Assembly (NCBI RefSeq): GCF_050947875.1
Contig: NC_134569.1
Coordinates: 15,487,631-15,551,630, forward strand
Source: Dermacentor variabilis
Lineage: Eukaryota > Arthropoda > Arachnida > Ixodida > Ixodidae
DNA: 64,000 bases
Direction of reading: 5' to 3'
Below are positions 25,446 through 36,367 of this stretch, piece after piece. Position numbers and translations under genes: made by a program. The notes beneath the pieces were generated by a model. It searched no databases, was not told where the DNA came from, and saw only the letters and a list, made by a program, of their open reading frames with translations. Position 1 is the stretch's first letter, and each line of letters opens with the position of its first letter.

Positions 25446-28400
25446 GAATATTCTAGCCAGAATTCTAGCCAGAAACTGTTGCTGTATGATAACATTCGTT
25501 TTCCCTCTAACGACCTATAACGGTAACAAGAAAATGATGGTGAGAATAGATTATAAGTCCTCTAGCGTTTATTTTTTGCGCAAGTTCGTTGTTAATATAT
25601 TCATTTGGTTATTTGGCTGCCCATAATGCCTACATTGCATTATAAGATGTAAGTAGCACTAGTAATATATGTGATGTGCCAATTATGTAGAATAGAATAA
25701 ATAATAAGGAGAAACAAAAGGAAAGTATCAAGAGGAAGTGCGATGAACGTCAGAAATGCTGGAGTAAAATCAAGGTAATCCTGGCTACGTCTTACAAAAA
25801 CAATGAAAACACATCCGAGCACATGAGTTTCATGTTGCCGCACGCATGCATACAAACCCTGAAAAAAAAGAAAGATAAAGTGATTCTCGCGTCATCTTTC
25901 AATAAGACTGAGAAGGGCCATTATTAATGTTCTTTAAAATAACGGTTAGTAGCACATTAGCTATCACAGAAGCTATTCTGGGGCAATACGTCTTGTGTCA
26001 AAAGAAAGTAGAATGGAGCAGTGCATGGAACATTCTCGTAACTGTAACCTCGTCAAGCAGCACGACACTGTATCAAATGTAAATTATGCAGGCGTGGACG
26101 ACCGATTAATTATTGATAAGTTCACCCGTGCACTTGCAGTGAGGAAGTACTGTTTTCAGAATGTAATATTTTCCGTGTGGAAAAATACGGAAGCCTAGTG
26201 ATATGGCTACATTGATAGCTGATGAGGTACATTTAATATAGCAAGACGAAGCTGCAAGTTGCCTATGTCTTCTCTATGTGAATTGTCATCGAGATGGAAT
26301 AATGGCCTAAAATTTTGGAGTATTGGACTACACGTTGCATAGACCATCGAATGCAACATCGTTTTCAATCTGATCACCAACACTGAAAGCTTCTTGTCGA
26401 ATGAACAATGACAATGAACGCGTTAGCTATTGATTCATATAAAATATGGAAAATTACCGTAACAAGAGAAACTGCATTGAAGACAGCATTCTTTGTATTT
26501 ACCTTCATTGCTTGACAACAATAATAACTATTTAAAACAATATGTTGTAAATTAAGTAATACGAATGTAAGAAAATATTGTTTTAAATATATGGTGGTGA
26601 TTGATTGATAAAAGTATTGAAGTATACATTGCGTAGATCTTGGCATCAAGCAACCTTCTTGGTGTGTACGTCAAATAGTGCAAACTCTTCATGAAATCAT
26701 GTAATGGCGCTGGATGAAACAGGAGCGAAATACCTGTGACAATAAAACAATAAAAATAGCTTCACAAATGTAACTGCTTTGGGGAAGCTGTGTTTTAAGG
26801 TCACGATGAATTTAGAACAGTGAAAAACATTTCAGAAACATACGAGTATAAGACATAATTTTATCAGAAACGTGGACAGAAAGTTGTGGTAATCCAACGT
26901 CCACATTTTTACACTGCACATTAGCTAGATCGTTGTGTGAAGCGTTGTTGTCAACATCTTCTCATGCAGCACAAGTTATTTTTAAAATGAGTCAATCGTA
27001 GTGAATAAAACATACAAGAAGAAAGCAATAATGTAGATAAAACACAAAGGCACTTTAACAGAAACATTGCTGCAAGGAAGTACAACTACAAGATTAACTG
27101 TTTGCCAAAACTTGACGAGAACATGGGATTTGTGAAATTATCCCTACTGGCACCGACCAAGATATCCCCAAGTACAAGTTGTCTTGAAGCACAAAGGCAA
27201 TAAAGGGAACTTATAAATAAAGTTGTAAGCCAGTACTTGTTTCAAATAAACTTTTTCGTCGAAAGGTGGCAAAATGATAAAATAAAATGAAATGGGAAGT
27301 TGAGACAAGTGGGCCAAGTATAATCATAATATAAAGGTAATTCAATATATAACGATCATCGAGACATTTTTGTGAGAGATTCAATGAGGTATAAATATTG
27401 TCTGTCGGCAATCCATGTACACGTACACGTTGCAGCAGATATAACACAAATTAAGAAATGTAATATTACGCTCGCAGATGAAAAAAAGAAAGTAAAACAG
27501 CAAACTAAAGTGTGCAAAAAAATCATTTTTCACATTTAGTTGACGCATGTAGAGAAGTAGCAACGACAACTATAACATTGAAGGCGGAGTGAAAATAATA
27601 AAAAAATATTCGTAGAATTTTTGGCGGCAATCTGACTTCAATATACCTAAAGGAAAGTTGATGCAAGATTGCAATACTGTATCGTCCTCAGTGCATCTGT
27701 CAACGAGCAACTGCCAATTGTCGAGTAAGACAATGGGATTGAGCAAAACGCAGCGAAAGGAAATAAAAAAAAAAACCCAGCAAGAAGAATTGCAAGAGCA
27801 CGTGCAACTTTAGGATAAGAATGACATTCTCCTAGTAACGGTATAATTTCAGCTAGAAGATGAACTACAATCTAGATTTTACATATTTGAACCGCCGTCG
27901 CATTAAAAACACGGATATAACCGTCAGTCTGGGAAAATGTTTGGTGAGCACTTTAAATGGATATTCATGTCGAACGTCACTCTCAAAACATTTGGTGAGA
28001 GTGAGAGTTTTCCATTAAATCAACTGTTGTGGTAGAAAAAAGATTACTAAACCCAACATGAAGACATAAAAAGAGATGCAACAGAACTAGAGAAGTTGCT
28101 TCGATGATGCACTGCTTTAAGGCTTCATTGAATATCTAACATCAACAACAGTTACACCAACAAAATTATCTAAAGAATGGATAAATCGTACCTGAGAAAC
28201 CACCGTAAAGAACTAAGCAGTCGGCGATCTAACGTTATGTCTGGTAGAGGAACAGTTACCTGCAGCGACATTCAAAACAGTTCGTTGGGCAAAGCAGTAA
28301 GACCCACTGGCCAATTTCTGTACTTGAACCGGAAAATGCGTATATTTAATATATTTAGCAGTGAAAAAGAAATATATTGTACTTAATAATGAATTCAGGA

Positions 28401-29010
28401 CTCAGTTGATTATCTAAAGGCACCAGTAATGGCATGAAGAAAATGAAGTGGAAAACGGGAGAGGGTGGGATCAAACGTAATGATAAAAAAGAAAGTTTAC
28501 GATACGCAACCAGCAAGAGATTATTACCAAAGGTAATTATGGACATCGTCTCGGGAAGATTTGTCCAATCGGCGACAAGTGGCCGGCCTGTGTGATCATA
28601 CAATAATTAGAGCCCATAAGATCAGCGCATGTCGCAGATGAAAATATATAAAACCGAAGAAACATTCCACTTTGCCACGGAAGTGTACAATGATTAATGC
28701 CCATGATATCGACACTCAACAAGAGGTCAGAAGAGCATCGAAATATAAAGGAGAGAAACTGTTTTCAGGCTACATTGGCTGACGAGAGTGACAATGATTA
28801 CTGCAAGAAAGTGAAGTTCAAAGCCGATGATCCATGCCTAACTAGCTTTCTCATTACCAATTAAACAGTCAGCAATGGAGCGTCAGCTGCAGTGTCTCCG
28901 AAAGAGCGTTAACCGTGGCGACACCCGAAACAGTTTAACCTATGTAAGTGAAGCATTAAGAACTATATACAGATGAATTTGTGTACTGGAGCCGGGTAAG
29001 TTAGATATTT
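25446..29010. other. AT-rich region without recognisable genes
   Basis: No open frame has recognisable domains and no RNA gene or clear transposon end is visible. The longest frames are under 95 codons and AT-biased. A weak direct similarity links about 28160-28375 to 28840-29015; see the separate entry. Confidence 0.6.
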
Positions 29011-29015
29011 TAGAC
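28160..29015. repeat. Possible old direct duplication (~660-bp offset)
   Basis: Blocks near 28204-28360 and 28867-29010 share the same order of motifs: CAGTCGGC/CAGTCAGC, GCGACATTCAAAACAGTT/GCGACACCCGAAACAGTT, and AATTTCTGTACTTGAACCGG/AATTTGTGTACTGGAGCCGG. The identity is moderate, so an old tandem repeat with a ~660-bp period is suspected. Confidence 0.45.
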
Positions 29016-30008
29016 AGGAGTGAGGGAGTGAAAGCGTTATTGAAGATGTCCGGCGATTTGGGCGTGCTGGGGCCATAAACACCACAGCCTAGGTGACGGC
29101 CTCGACTCCTTGGACACGGGCGGAGAAAAAAAAAGAAGAATGAAGCTTAAGACGGTTGCTTGGAGCAGCCACTATTTACGGAACCAATGAGTTTTTTTAA
29201 TGTAACCATAATGACTGGAAGAAACTGAACTAGGAAATGGAGGAAGGTGGACTGAAAATAAAAGCTGAAGTTACGATCAACGTGCATGCATATTTTTCAT
29301 GAATTGATACAAAACGCTCCAACTCATGTTGCACCATATTTGACCACTGGGACTAAACAGGCCGACGTCGTCGGTGTCTGCACAGGTACGACTCTGTGAA
29401 GAAACTCAAGCGGAAACCAACCAGCACGGTGCACCGAATTCGCTTGATGATGCGTTCACCAAGTGCCCGCACCACGATCGCCGCAGTGCCACTGGACCAC
29501 AGTGTGAACACCTTCATTTTCCAGAGACGCTTGTAACACTTGTTCCACCAGCATACTAGCAAGAACAACAGTAATTGGCTTCTACGACTAAGCAGGTGGA
29601 AAGCCATAGGCTCTTGGAAAACATTTGGTTTGTTTAGGCTGACGCGAACTGTGCGGCAGCGATTATAGTGACAATTGTAGATATTTACAAGGAACTGGAC
29701 AGAACTCACAGCTTCTGCAAATAGTGTACTGTGGTTGACTTGTAGCCTATGTGCGCGCCTCCCCAACACCCTCTTCATTTCGCCTCCCCTTTCCCCCCCT
29801 ACAGAGTAGCAGGCTTAATCAAGCTTGACCTTCCTGAATTTTTGTAAATAAATTGTTTCTCTTACTCTCTTGCTGTGGTTCTTGCTCGACACATCGCGTG
29901 AAGTATCGTGTCACGAGTGTATTACCAAGCTGTTGTAGAGTCTCGTCGTAAAACCGATCATTAGGACCTTCGAAACAATACACTATGACAAAACCTTCCA
30001 AGAATATA
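29011..30008. other. Region without recognisable genes
   Basis: Short frames only. A pyrimidine-rich stretch with CCCTACAGAGTAGCAGGC near 29800-29817, followed by GTAAATAAATTG, resembles a transposon 3' end, but no coding part is attached. The last ten bases (CAAGAATATA, 29999-30008) are the left TSD of the following LINE. Confidence 0.45.
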
Positions 30009-31950
30009 CTGGTTGATACACATTGATTATTTAACTGCAATCATCGTTAGACAGGAAACCAGTAAGCTATCGCAGGAGACGAAAGATCTGATCAAGAAAC
30101 GCCAATGTATGAAAGCCTCTAACCCTACAGCTAGAATAGAACTGGCAGAACTTTCTAAGTTCATCAACAAGCGTAAGACAGCGGACATCAGGAACTATAA
30201 TATGGATAGAATTGAACAGGCTCTCAGGAACGGAGGAAGCCTAAAAACAGTGAAGAAGAAACTAGGAATAGGCAAGAATCAGATGTGTGCGTTAAGAGAC
30301 AAAGCCGGCAATATCGTTACTAATATGGATGAGACAGTTCAAGTGGCTGAGGAGTTCTATAGAGATTTATACAGTACCAGTGGCACCCACGACGATAGTG
30401 GAAGAGAGAATAGCCTAGAGGAATTCGAAATCCCACAGGTAACGCCAGAAGAAGTAAAGAAAGCCTTAGGAGCTATGCAAAGGGGGAAGGCAGCTGGGGA
30501 GGACCAGGTAACAGCAGATTTGTTGAAGGATGGTGGTCAGATTGTTCTAGAGAAACTGGCCACCCTGTATACGCAATGCCTCATAACCTCGAGCGTACCG
30601 GAATCTTGGAAGAACGCTAACATAATCCTAATCCATAAGAAAGGGGACGCCAAAGACTTGAAAAATTATAGACCGATCAGCTTACTGTCCGTTGCCTACA
30701 AAGTATTTACTAAGGTAATCGCAAATAGAATCAGGAACACCTTAGACTTCTGTCAACCAAAGGACCAGGCAGGATTCCGTAAAGGCTACTCAACAATAGA
30801 CCATATTCACACTATCAATCAAGTGATAGAGAAATGTGCAGAATATAACCAACCCTTATATATAGCTTTCATTGATTACGAGAAAGCGTTTGATTCAGTC
30901 GAAACCTCAGCAGTCATGGAGGCATTACGGAATCAGGGTGTAGATGAGCCATATGTAAGGATACTGGAAGATATCTATAGCGGCTCCACAGCCACCGTAG
31001 TCCTCCACAAAGAAAGCAAAAAAATCCCTATAAAGAAAGGCGTCAGACAGGGAGATACGATATCTCCGATGCTATTCACAGCATGTTTACAGGAGGTATT
31101 CAGAGGCCTGGAGTGGGAAGAATTGGGGATAAAAGTTGATGGAGAATACCTTAGCAACTTCCGATTCGCTGATGATATTGCCTTGCTTAGTAACTCAGGA
31201 GACCAATTGCAATGCATGCTCACTGACCTGGAGAGGCAAAGCAGAAGGGTGGGTCTGAAAATTAATCTGCAGAAAACTAAAGTATTGTTTAACAGTCTCG
31301 GAAGAGAACAGCAGTTTACGATAGGTAGCGAAGCACTGGAAGTGGTAAGGGAATACATCTACTTAGGGCAGGTAGTGACCACGGATCCGGATCATGAGAC
31401 TGAAATAACCAGAAGAATAAGAATGGTCTGGGGTGCGTTTGGCAGACATTCTCAAATCATGAACAGCAGGTTGCCACTATCTCTCAAAAGGAAAGTGTAT
31501 AACAGCTGTGTGTTACCAGTACTCACATACGGCGCAGAAACCTGGAGGCTTACGAAAAGGGTTCTGCTGAAATTGAGGACGACGCAACGAGCTATGGAAA
31601 GAAGAATGATGGGTGTAACGTTAAGGGATAAGAAAAGAGCAGATTGGGTGAGCCAACAAACGCGGGTATACGACATCTTAGTTGAAATCAAGAAAAAGAA
31701 ATGGGCATGGGCCGGACATGTAATGAGGAGGGAAGACAACCGATGGTCACTAAGGGTTACGGACTGGATTCCAAGGGAAGGGATGCGTAGCAGGGGGCGG
31801 CAGAAAGTTAGGTGGGCGGATGACATTAAGACGTTTGCAGGGACAACGTGGCCACAATTAGTACATGACCGGGGTAGTTGGAGAAGTATGGGAGAGGCTT
31901 TTGCCCTGCAGTGGGCGTAACTAGGCTGATGATGGTGATGATCGCAAGAA
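30009..31950 (+). mobile_element. 5'-truncated RTE-type LINE
   Basis: The element holds a reverse transcriptase frame and a short tail ending in a degenerate GATGATGGTGATGAT repeat, as RTE elements often do. The motif CCCTGCAGTGGGCGTAA just before the tail recurs in reverse at 47881-47897 in another fragment. A 10-bp direct repeat CAAGAATATA at 29999-30008 and 31951-31960 is the likely TSD. The endonuclease half is missing through 5' truncation. Confidence 0.85.
30013..31920 (+). CDS. RTE-type reverse transcriptase, C-terminal part (635-codon frame)
   Basis: The frame encodes a LINE reverse transcriptase without RNase H. Motifs in order are GKAAGEDQVTADLL near residue 163, NYRPISLLSVAYK near 218, QAGFRKGYSTIDH near 252, FIDYEKAFDSV near 287, GVRQGDTISPMLF near 341 and the catalytic FADD near 390 (FRFADDIALLSNSG). 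A Lys/Arg-rich C-terminal region follows, with AGHVMRREDNRW. The first codons up to about residue 10 are probably not element sequence, because the copy lacks its N-terminal endonuclease. The RT frame itself has no stop or frameshift, so the insertion is fairly young. Without endonuclease it is not expected to move on its own. Confidence 0.85.
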   Translation: MIHIDYLTAIIVRQETSKLSQETKDLIKKRQCMKASNPTARIELAELSKFINKRKTADIRNYNMDRIEQALRNGGSLKTVKKKLGIGKNQMCALRDKAGNIVTNMDETVQVAEEFYRDLYSTSGTHDDSGRENSLEEFEIPQVTPEEVKKALGAMQRGKAAGEDQVTADLLKDGGQIVLEKLATLYTQCLITSSVPESWKNANIILIHKKGDAKDLKNYRPISLLSVAYKVFTKVIANRIRNTLDFCQPKDQAGFRKGYSTIDHIHTINQVIEKCAEYNQPLYIAFIDYEKAFDSVETSAVMEALRNQGVDEPYVRILEDIYSGSTATVVLHKESKKIPIKKGVRQGDTISPMLFTACLQEVFRGLEWEELGIKVDGEYLSNFRFADDIALLSNSGDQLQCMLTDLERQSRRVGLKINLQKTKVLFNSLGREQQFTIGSEALEVVREYIYLGQVVTTDPDHETEITRRIRMVWGAFGRHSQIMNSRLPLSLKRKVYNSCVLPVLTYGAETWRLTKRVLLKLRTTQRAMERRMMGVTLRDKKRADWVSQQTRVYDILVEIKKKKWAWAGHVMRREDNRWSLRVTDWIPREGMRSRGRQKVRWADDIKTFAGTTWPQLVHDRGSWRSMGEAFALQWA

Positions 31951-31991
31951 CAAGAATATAAACGATAAAGCGCAGCGAAATACGCCATGAA

Positions 31992-31992
<1 letters not shown>

Positions 31993-32068
<76 letters not shown>
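31993..32068. repeat. (TA)38 microsatellite
   Basis: A pure TA dinucleotide run of 76 bp lies 40 bp after the RTE tail. Confidence 0.99.
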
Positions 32069-32069
<1 letters not shown>

Positions 32070-32474
32070 GTTTTTGCAGCGCAGTCCATAAGGACGAAAA
32101 CCCAGGAATACACACAGGGGCCCGGTCGTCATCCTTTTCTACGTCTCCCTTGTATCTACGTGCCGTTGCTAATGAACTGCAAGAGCTTATGCAAAATAAT
32201 AATAATAATAATAACTGACCCAGGTATGGTGTCCGTGGGCTCAGGAGCCGGAGCGCCCTACGCATTGCAGCGAGGCGACGAGTGCGGACGGGACGCGGAT
32301 TTCGGTGGCGGCGCTGTAGTCGCGTGGGCTGACCTCCCTCCGCTGCTTCGCCACAGAATAAAGGGCTTCGCGCGCTTCTTCATACGGGTTTGATTTGCGA
32401 CGTTGACTGTTTTTTGGTGTTTCAACCTACCGTTCGAGTCTGTTTCGCGCGTAGTCGGCCGAACACGTGAGGGT
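32069..32474. other. Spacer with a short (AAT) run, no gene seen
   Basis: Contains (AAT)6 at 32195-32213 and a GC-rich stretch at 32220-32345. Open frames are short and have no recognisable domain. Confidence 0.6.
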
Positions 32475-33593
32475 TTGTTAATGACTTACACTCATCCGTT
32501 GACACTGGTTTACAAGTAGATGCAGTTTTCCTTGATTTCTCCGAACCTTTTGATCGCGTTCCGCACCACAGATTACTTCTCAAACTTGCATGCCTAAACA
32601 TTCAGCCTGACGTCCTCGCATGGGTTAACGCTTTTCTTTCCTCCAGGCTCCACTTCCGCTAACAACTACAATTCTTTTGCCCACGTTACTTCCGGTGTCC
32701 TCCAGGGCAGCGTGCTAGGTCCTTTACTTTTCTTAATATATATTAACGATCTTCCTTCTTGCGTAACGTCCCGGGTTCGTCTCTTTGCCGATGATGTCGT
32801 GATTTACCGCACAATTTCCTCTGATATCGATCGCCAATGCTTGCAATCTGACCTTGATGCAATTACCTTATGGTGCTCCAAATGGCTAATGTCGCTTAAT
32901 ATCTCTAAAACCAAGTTAATGACATTTAACGGCCGAAAGTCTCCAATTGAAAACACTTACTTCATTAATAACAGCACGATTAAGTCTTCCACTTCCTACA
33001 AATATCTTGGCCTTCATTTTTAGTCTGACCTAACGTGGCATCACCATATGAATTTAACCCTGGCAGCTGCTAACCGTACTCTTGGAATACTTAAACGAAC
33101 CCTCAAGCAAGCGCCACCACTCGTAGGAAAACAGGCATATATCACAAGCATTCGCCCGAAAATTGAATATGCTGCTGCAATTTGGGATCCCCATCAGGTA
33201 TATCTAGCCTCTAACCTTGAAGCCCTGCGGAACCGTGCTGCTCGATTTATTTTTTCAGACTATTCAACATTCACAAGCGTTACATCTTTAAAGAAACGTG
33301 CCGGTTTGCAATCCTTGAGCCTTCGTCGAAAACATTCTCGCTTATCACTATTTCATAAAATTTTCCACCGCTCCTCACTTCGTGATTATTTTTTTCAGTC
33401 ACCGCCAATTATCTTTCCTCGCCGCCATCACCCTAACAAAGTGAAATGCATTTTGTGTTGGTCATCAACTTTCGCTCAATCCTTCGTACCGCGCACTATC
33501 ATCGATTGGAACTATTTACCCTCATACATAGCCATGGAAACTGACATAGCCAAATTTAAGGAAACAATTTGCACTACTGTGACGTGCTGTTAA
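32475..33593 (+). pseudogene. CR1/L2-like reverse transcriptase fragment
   Basis: The first part, in another frame, encodes VFLDFSEPFDRVPHHRLL near 32520-32580. A frameshift near 32655 breaks it. The frame 32712-33023 then holds GPLLFLIYINDLP and the catalytic FADD (RLFADDVVIY). A TAG at 33021-33023 interrupts before the final part, 33024-33593, with RTLGILKR, IRPKIEYAAAIWDP and a basic C-terminus. At least one frameshift and one stop make it inactive. The family catalyses target-primed reverse transcription. Confidence 0.85.
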
Positions 33594-33921
33594 ATATGTT
33601 GTTTTCTTATTAAGTGTGTTTCCCTGATATTTTTTATGCTTTATGAGTTGTTGCTTGCTCCTGACGTTTTTATGTACGTCTCTTTTTTTTCTTTTTTTTG
33701 ATTCAGTATGATTCAATTTGATTCTTGATTCGATATGATAACTACACTGCCTTGTTGAGCAGAAAGAAAAAATCTCTTGTAAATGCTTTTCTTTTTATGT
33801 ATGCTGGACCTGAATGTACACTTGTGTTTTTTTTTTCTTGTAGCCTCCCCCCCTCCCTATGTAATACCCTCCTTCGAGGGCCTTTAGGGGTATTGTAAAT
33901 AAATAAATAAATAAAAAAAAG
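32475..33921 (+). mobile_element. CR1/L2-like LINE, 5'-truncated and broken
   Basis: A LINE remnant starts within the RT domain and ends GGGGTATTGTAAATAAATAAATAAA plus an A run (quoted in part). A second copy of the same 3' end lies at 52440-52474. No RNase H is present. The lack of an RNase H and the AT-rich tail suit the Jockey/CR1/L2 group. Confidence 0.85.
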
Positions 33922-33944
33922 TAGGAATGTCGTAACGTCAACGG

Positions 33945-34420
33945 CAACGACACTGCTTCGCTCCCGGCTGTGAAACAGGATATATTCGGGAAAAAAGGAA
34001 AGCAGCCGTTGTTGTTCACCGCGCCGAAAGATGAAGAAAGACGGCGAATTTGGGAACGCAACTTACTCCGCCAGGACAAAAAAAAAAAAAAAATACCTCG
34101 ACGAAACATGTGCGGTTTGTGAAGTTCATTTCGACCCATCGTGTACTGTGCGAGACTATATGCACATAATAAACGGGGAAGAGATGCGTACTCCACGAGG
34201 AAAGCCGGAGCTCCTGCCCGATGCCGTGCCGACGCTGCTGCCAAATTCCCTTAGTTATTGTCAAAAAAGCCGGCGCAGCCAAGACGACCTAGGAAGCGAA
34301 GCAGCGCCGACATGACATGTTGTGAGTACAAAAGGTCCACAGTGTGCGGTGATGAGCAATCCGACTGTCGTGAAACGGAAACAGATGACGATGAAGCTGC
34401 CGCGACGACGTCTGAACGTG
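33945..34420 (+). pseudogene. THAP-type zinc-finger sequence, frameshifted
   Basis: A C2CH THAP DNA-binding domain can be read across three frames. CFAPGCETGYI is encoded near 33952-33984. TAPKDEERRRIWERNLLRQ follows near 34016-34072 in a shifted frame. After an A run at 34079-34093, LDETCAVCEVHF (34100-34135) supplies the second Cys and the His, and the AVPTLLPN tail lies near 34222-34245. A further shift leads to SKKPAQPRRPRKRSS at 34261-34305. Known THAP proteins bind DNA, and many arthropod copies derive from P-element-like transposases. Two or more frameshifts and a stop just before the first Cys indicate a pseudogene. It begins directly after the A-rich tail of the CR1/L2-like LINE. Confidence 0.75.
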
Positions 34421-34587
34421 AGTCCGGTGTGCCTCAGTATTTAATGGCTTTGAGTGTTCCCTCCATCCGAGTTGCCACCGGGTTCCCGATTACACTGGCG
34501 TTCTCTGTGTACGTTCTCTGTGCTGACCAGGCTGAACTTCTATGTAAAATGGATCAACCAATCCCTACAGGAACGGCGTAAAAAGAA

Positions 34588-34730
34588 ATTGCACGCGAAG
34601 ATAAGCCGTTGCTCATAGTGCCTCTCTCGTAGCAGCCGTGAGCCCTGAAAATGGAAACAAATTGCACGGGAACATGAGCCGTTCCTCATAGTACCTCACT
34701 CGTAGCAGCCATGCACTTTGAGAAAGGAGT
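34588..34730. repeat. Imperfect tandem duplication (~78 bp)
   Basis: AAATTGCACGCGAAGATAAG and AAATTGCACGGGAACATGAG start two copies that share GCCGTTCCTCATAGT-type and CTCGTAGCAGCC blocks. Confidence 0.75.
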
Positions 34731-35498
34731 AGCTGCCCATCTTTTGTACCAATAAAGAGTTGTTTTTGGCCACCACGAGTTCTCTTTATTTTGCTGTGTT
34801 ACGAAATTTCGCTATCCCTGGTAACCACTACCACCGCATAATAGTGGCATCGCCATAGGATTAACTCCCTAGCTTTCAGTGGATATATGCTTTCGTAAAC
34901 AAAACCGCACTTAAAGCAATAAAACCTCATCATATCGGGCCTCTGTTCCGAATGTGTTAGTAAATGCGCCACAAATGTTTGGCTCACTTGAACTTGTGAA
35001 TGCGATTGGGTCTTGACCTGTATAAAAATTGTTAATGGCAAATGAATTAAGCAATTTACCCATTCACATATTTACCTCTTCTATGGTGTTCGCGAGCTTT
35101 TATTTTAGAAATCAGTCGTGCGGCCGTTAGATTGCACTCGTTGGGTCGGCTTTATTTTCACGCAAGCTTGAAGAACGTCCGCCTTTCCACCTTTCTCTGC
35201 GCCTTGTCTTAATTTCAGATGGAGTTTTCAGAAAACATGCTACGGAGCTGCGCGCTTTCTTTTTTCGGCGCGACACCAAGCGCACGCGGCTTTCTCTACG
35301 TTCAAAATGCTCAGTTTCGCATTCCGTACAGCCCATGCTCTAGTGGCGTTATCTGGCGGCGTCGACGTGAGATGCCACACCCGCGGCCTCTCCCTGACCC
35401 CACTACCCCCCTTCTAGTTCGCTATAATCCAGGTGAGCTACTTCTTCATAAGACATGGCGGCAATAGTAATTTGTTATTTTCAAACAACCTTCGTACC
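34731..35498. other. Region without recognisable genes
   Basis: Short frames only. A minus-strand frame at 34799-35041 has a CFKCG pair but no complete zinc-finger pattern. No transposon end is recognised. Confidence 0.5.
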
Positions 35499-35771
35499 GT
35501 GTGAGTAACGGTGGACGAATAATATATGTTGATATAGGCAACGTTCCGTCAAGTTGACTTGTCTGAGTCAGGCCAGAAACTGCTCTAGGGCTGTTGCGGA
35601 GTTTGGGAATATAGGAAATAAGCGACAATGCGAACCTTCGTGTGAGTAACGGTGGACGAATAATATATGTTGATATAGGCAACGTTTCGTCAAGTTGACT
35701 TGTCTGAGTCAGGCCAGAAACTGCTCTAGGGCTGTTGCGGAGTTTGGGAATATAGGAAATAAGCGACAATG
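35499..35771. repeat. Recent 141-bp tandem duplication
   Basis: The segment starting CGTGTGAGTAACGGTGGACG at 35499 recurs 141 bp later. The copies differ at only a few bases (GTTCCGTC against GTTTCGTC). Confidence 0.95.
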
Positions 35772-36139
35772 CCAATAGTTCTCAGCTTCGTTGTAGACGT
35801 GCCTTCGTAGCGTGATCTCAGAGCTGTGCTTGCCGACACGACGTGCTGTCGCGCGAGAGCTTTGGGGTGTGTGAATATTAAAATGCCGCGAGGGAGTGCA
35901 AAGGCAGAGCAGCCCTCCTGTTCTTCCACCGCCCTCTCCTTATACGGCGGCTGCAGGAGAGGGCTCAGGCATCGTTCCAGAACAACTGGTTAACGAGACT
36001 GTTATCTAGAGAATTACAGAAGAAAACAATGTACGGTGCGTAAATGTCATCGCTGCAGCAAGTGAATAGCGAAGTGAATAGTGTTTTACAAGTGAATAGT
36101 GTTCTAGAAGCCTTCGGCTGTTCTTTTACATCGACAATC

Positions 36140-36350
36140 CCCAACTTAGGTTGGCCCACCTCTAATTCACCTCCAAATTTAGGTTGACCCACCACAAACT
36201 TCAACTTGGGCCACGCCAAATTTCAAATTGGCCCACCCCTAAATCCAGATTGGCCTATCCCCATATCAAACCCAAATTTTGGTTGGCCCACCTCCGTATC
36301 ATCCCCAAATTTAGGTTGACCCACTCCCAAATTCAAGTTGACTCACCCCA
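36140..36350. repeat. Degenerate minisatellite around AAATTTAGGTTGGCCCACC
   Basis: About eight to ten imperfect ~20-25-bp units vary on CCAAATTTAGGTTGGCCCACC. Their spacing and sequence are irregular. Confidence 0.85.
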
Positions 36351-36367
36351 ACATCATACCTAAATAT

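Noticed and set aside
29353..29778. 141-codon minus-strand frame as a gene
   Set aside because: No domain, splice context or similarity recognised; it probably arose by chance.
31452..32265. Minus-strand frames with an Ile-Tyr run
   Set aside because: They are translations of the TA microsatellite and the antisense of the RTE reverse transcriptase.
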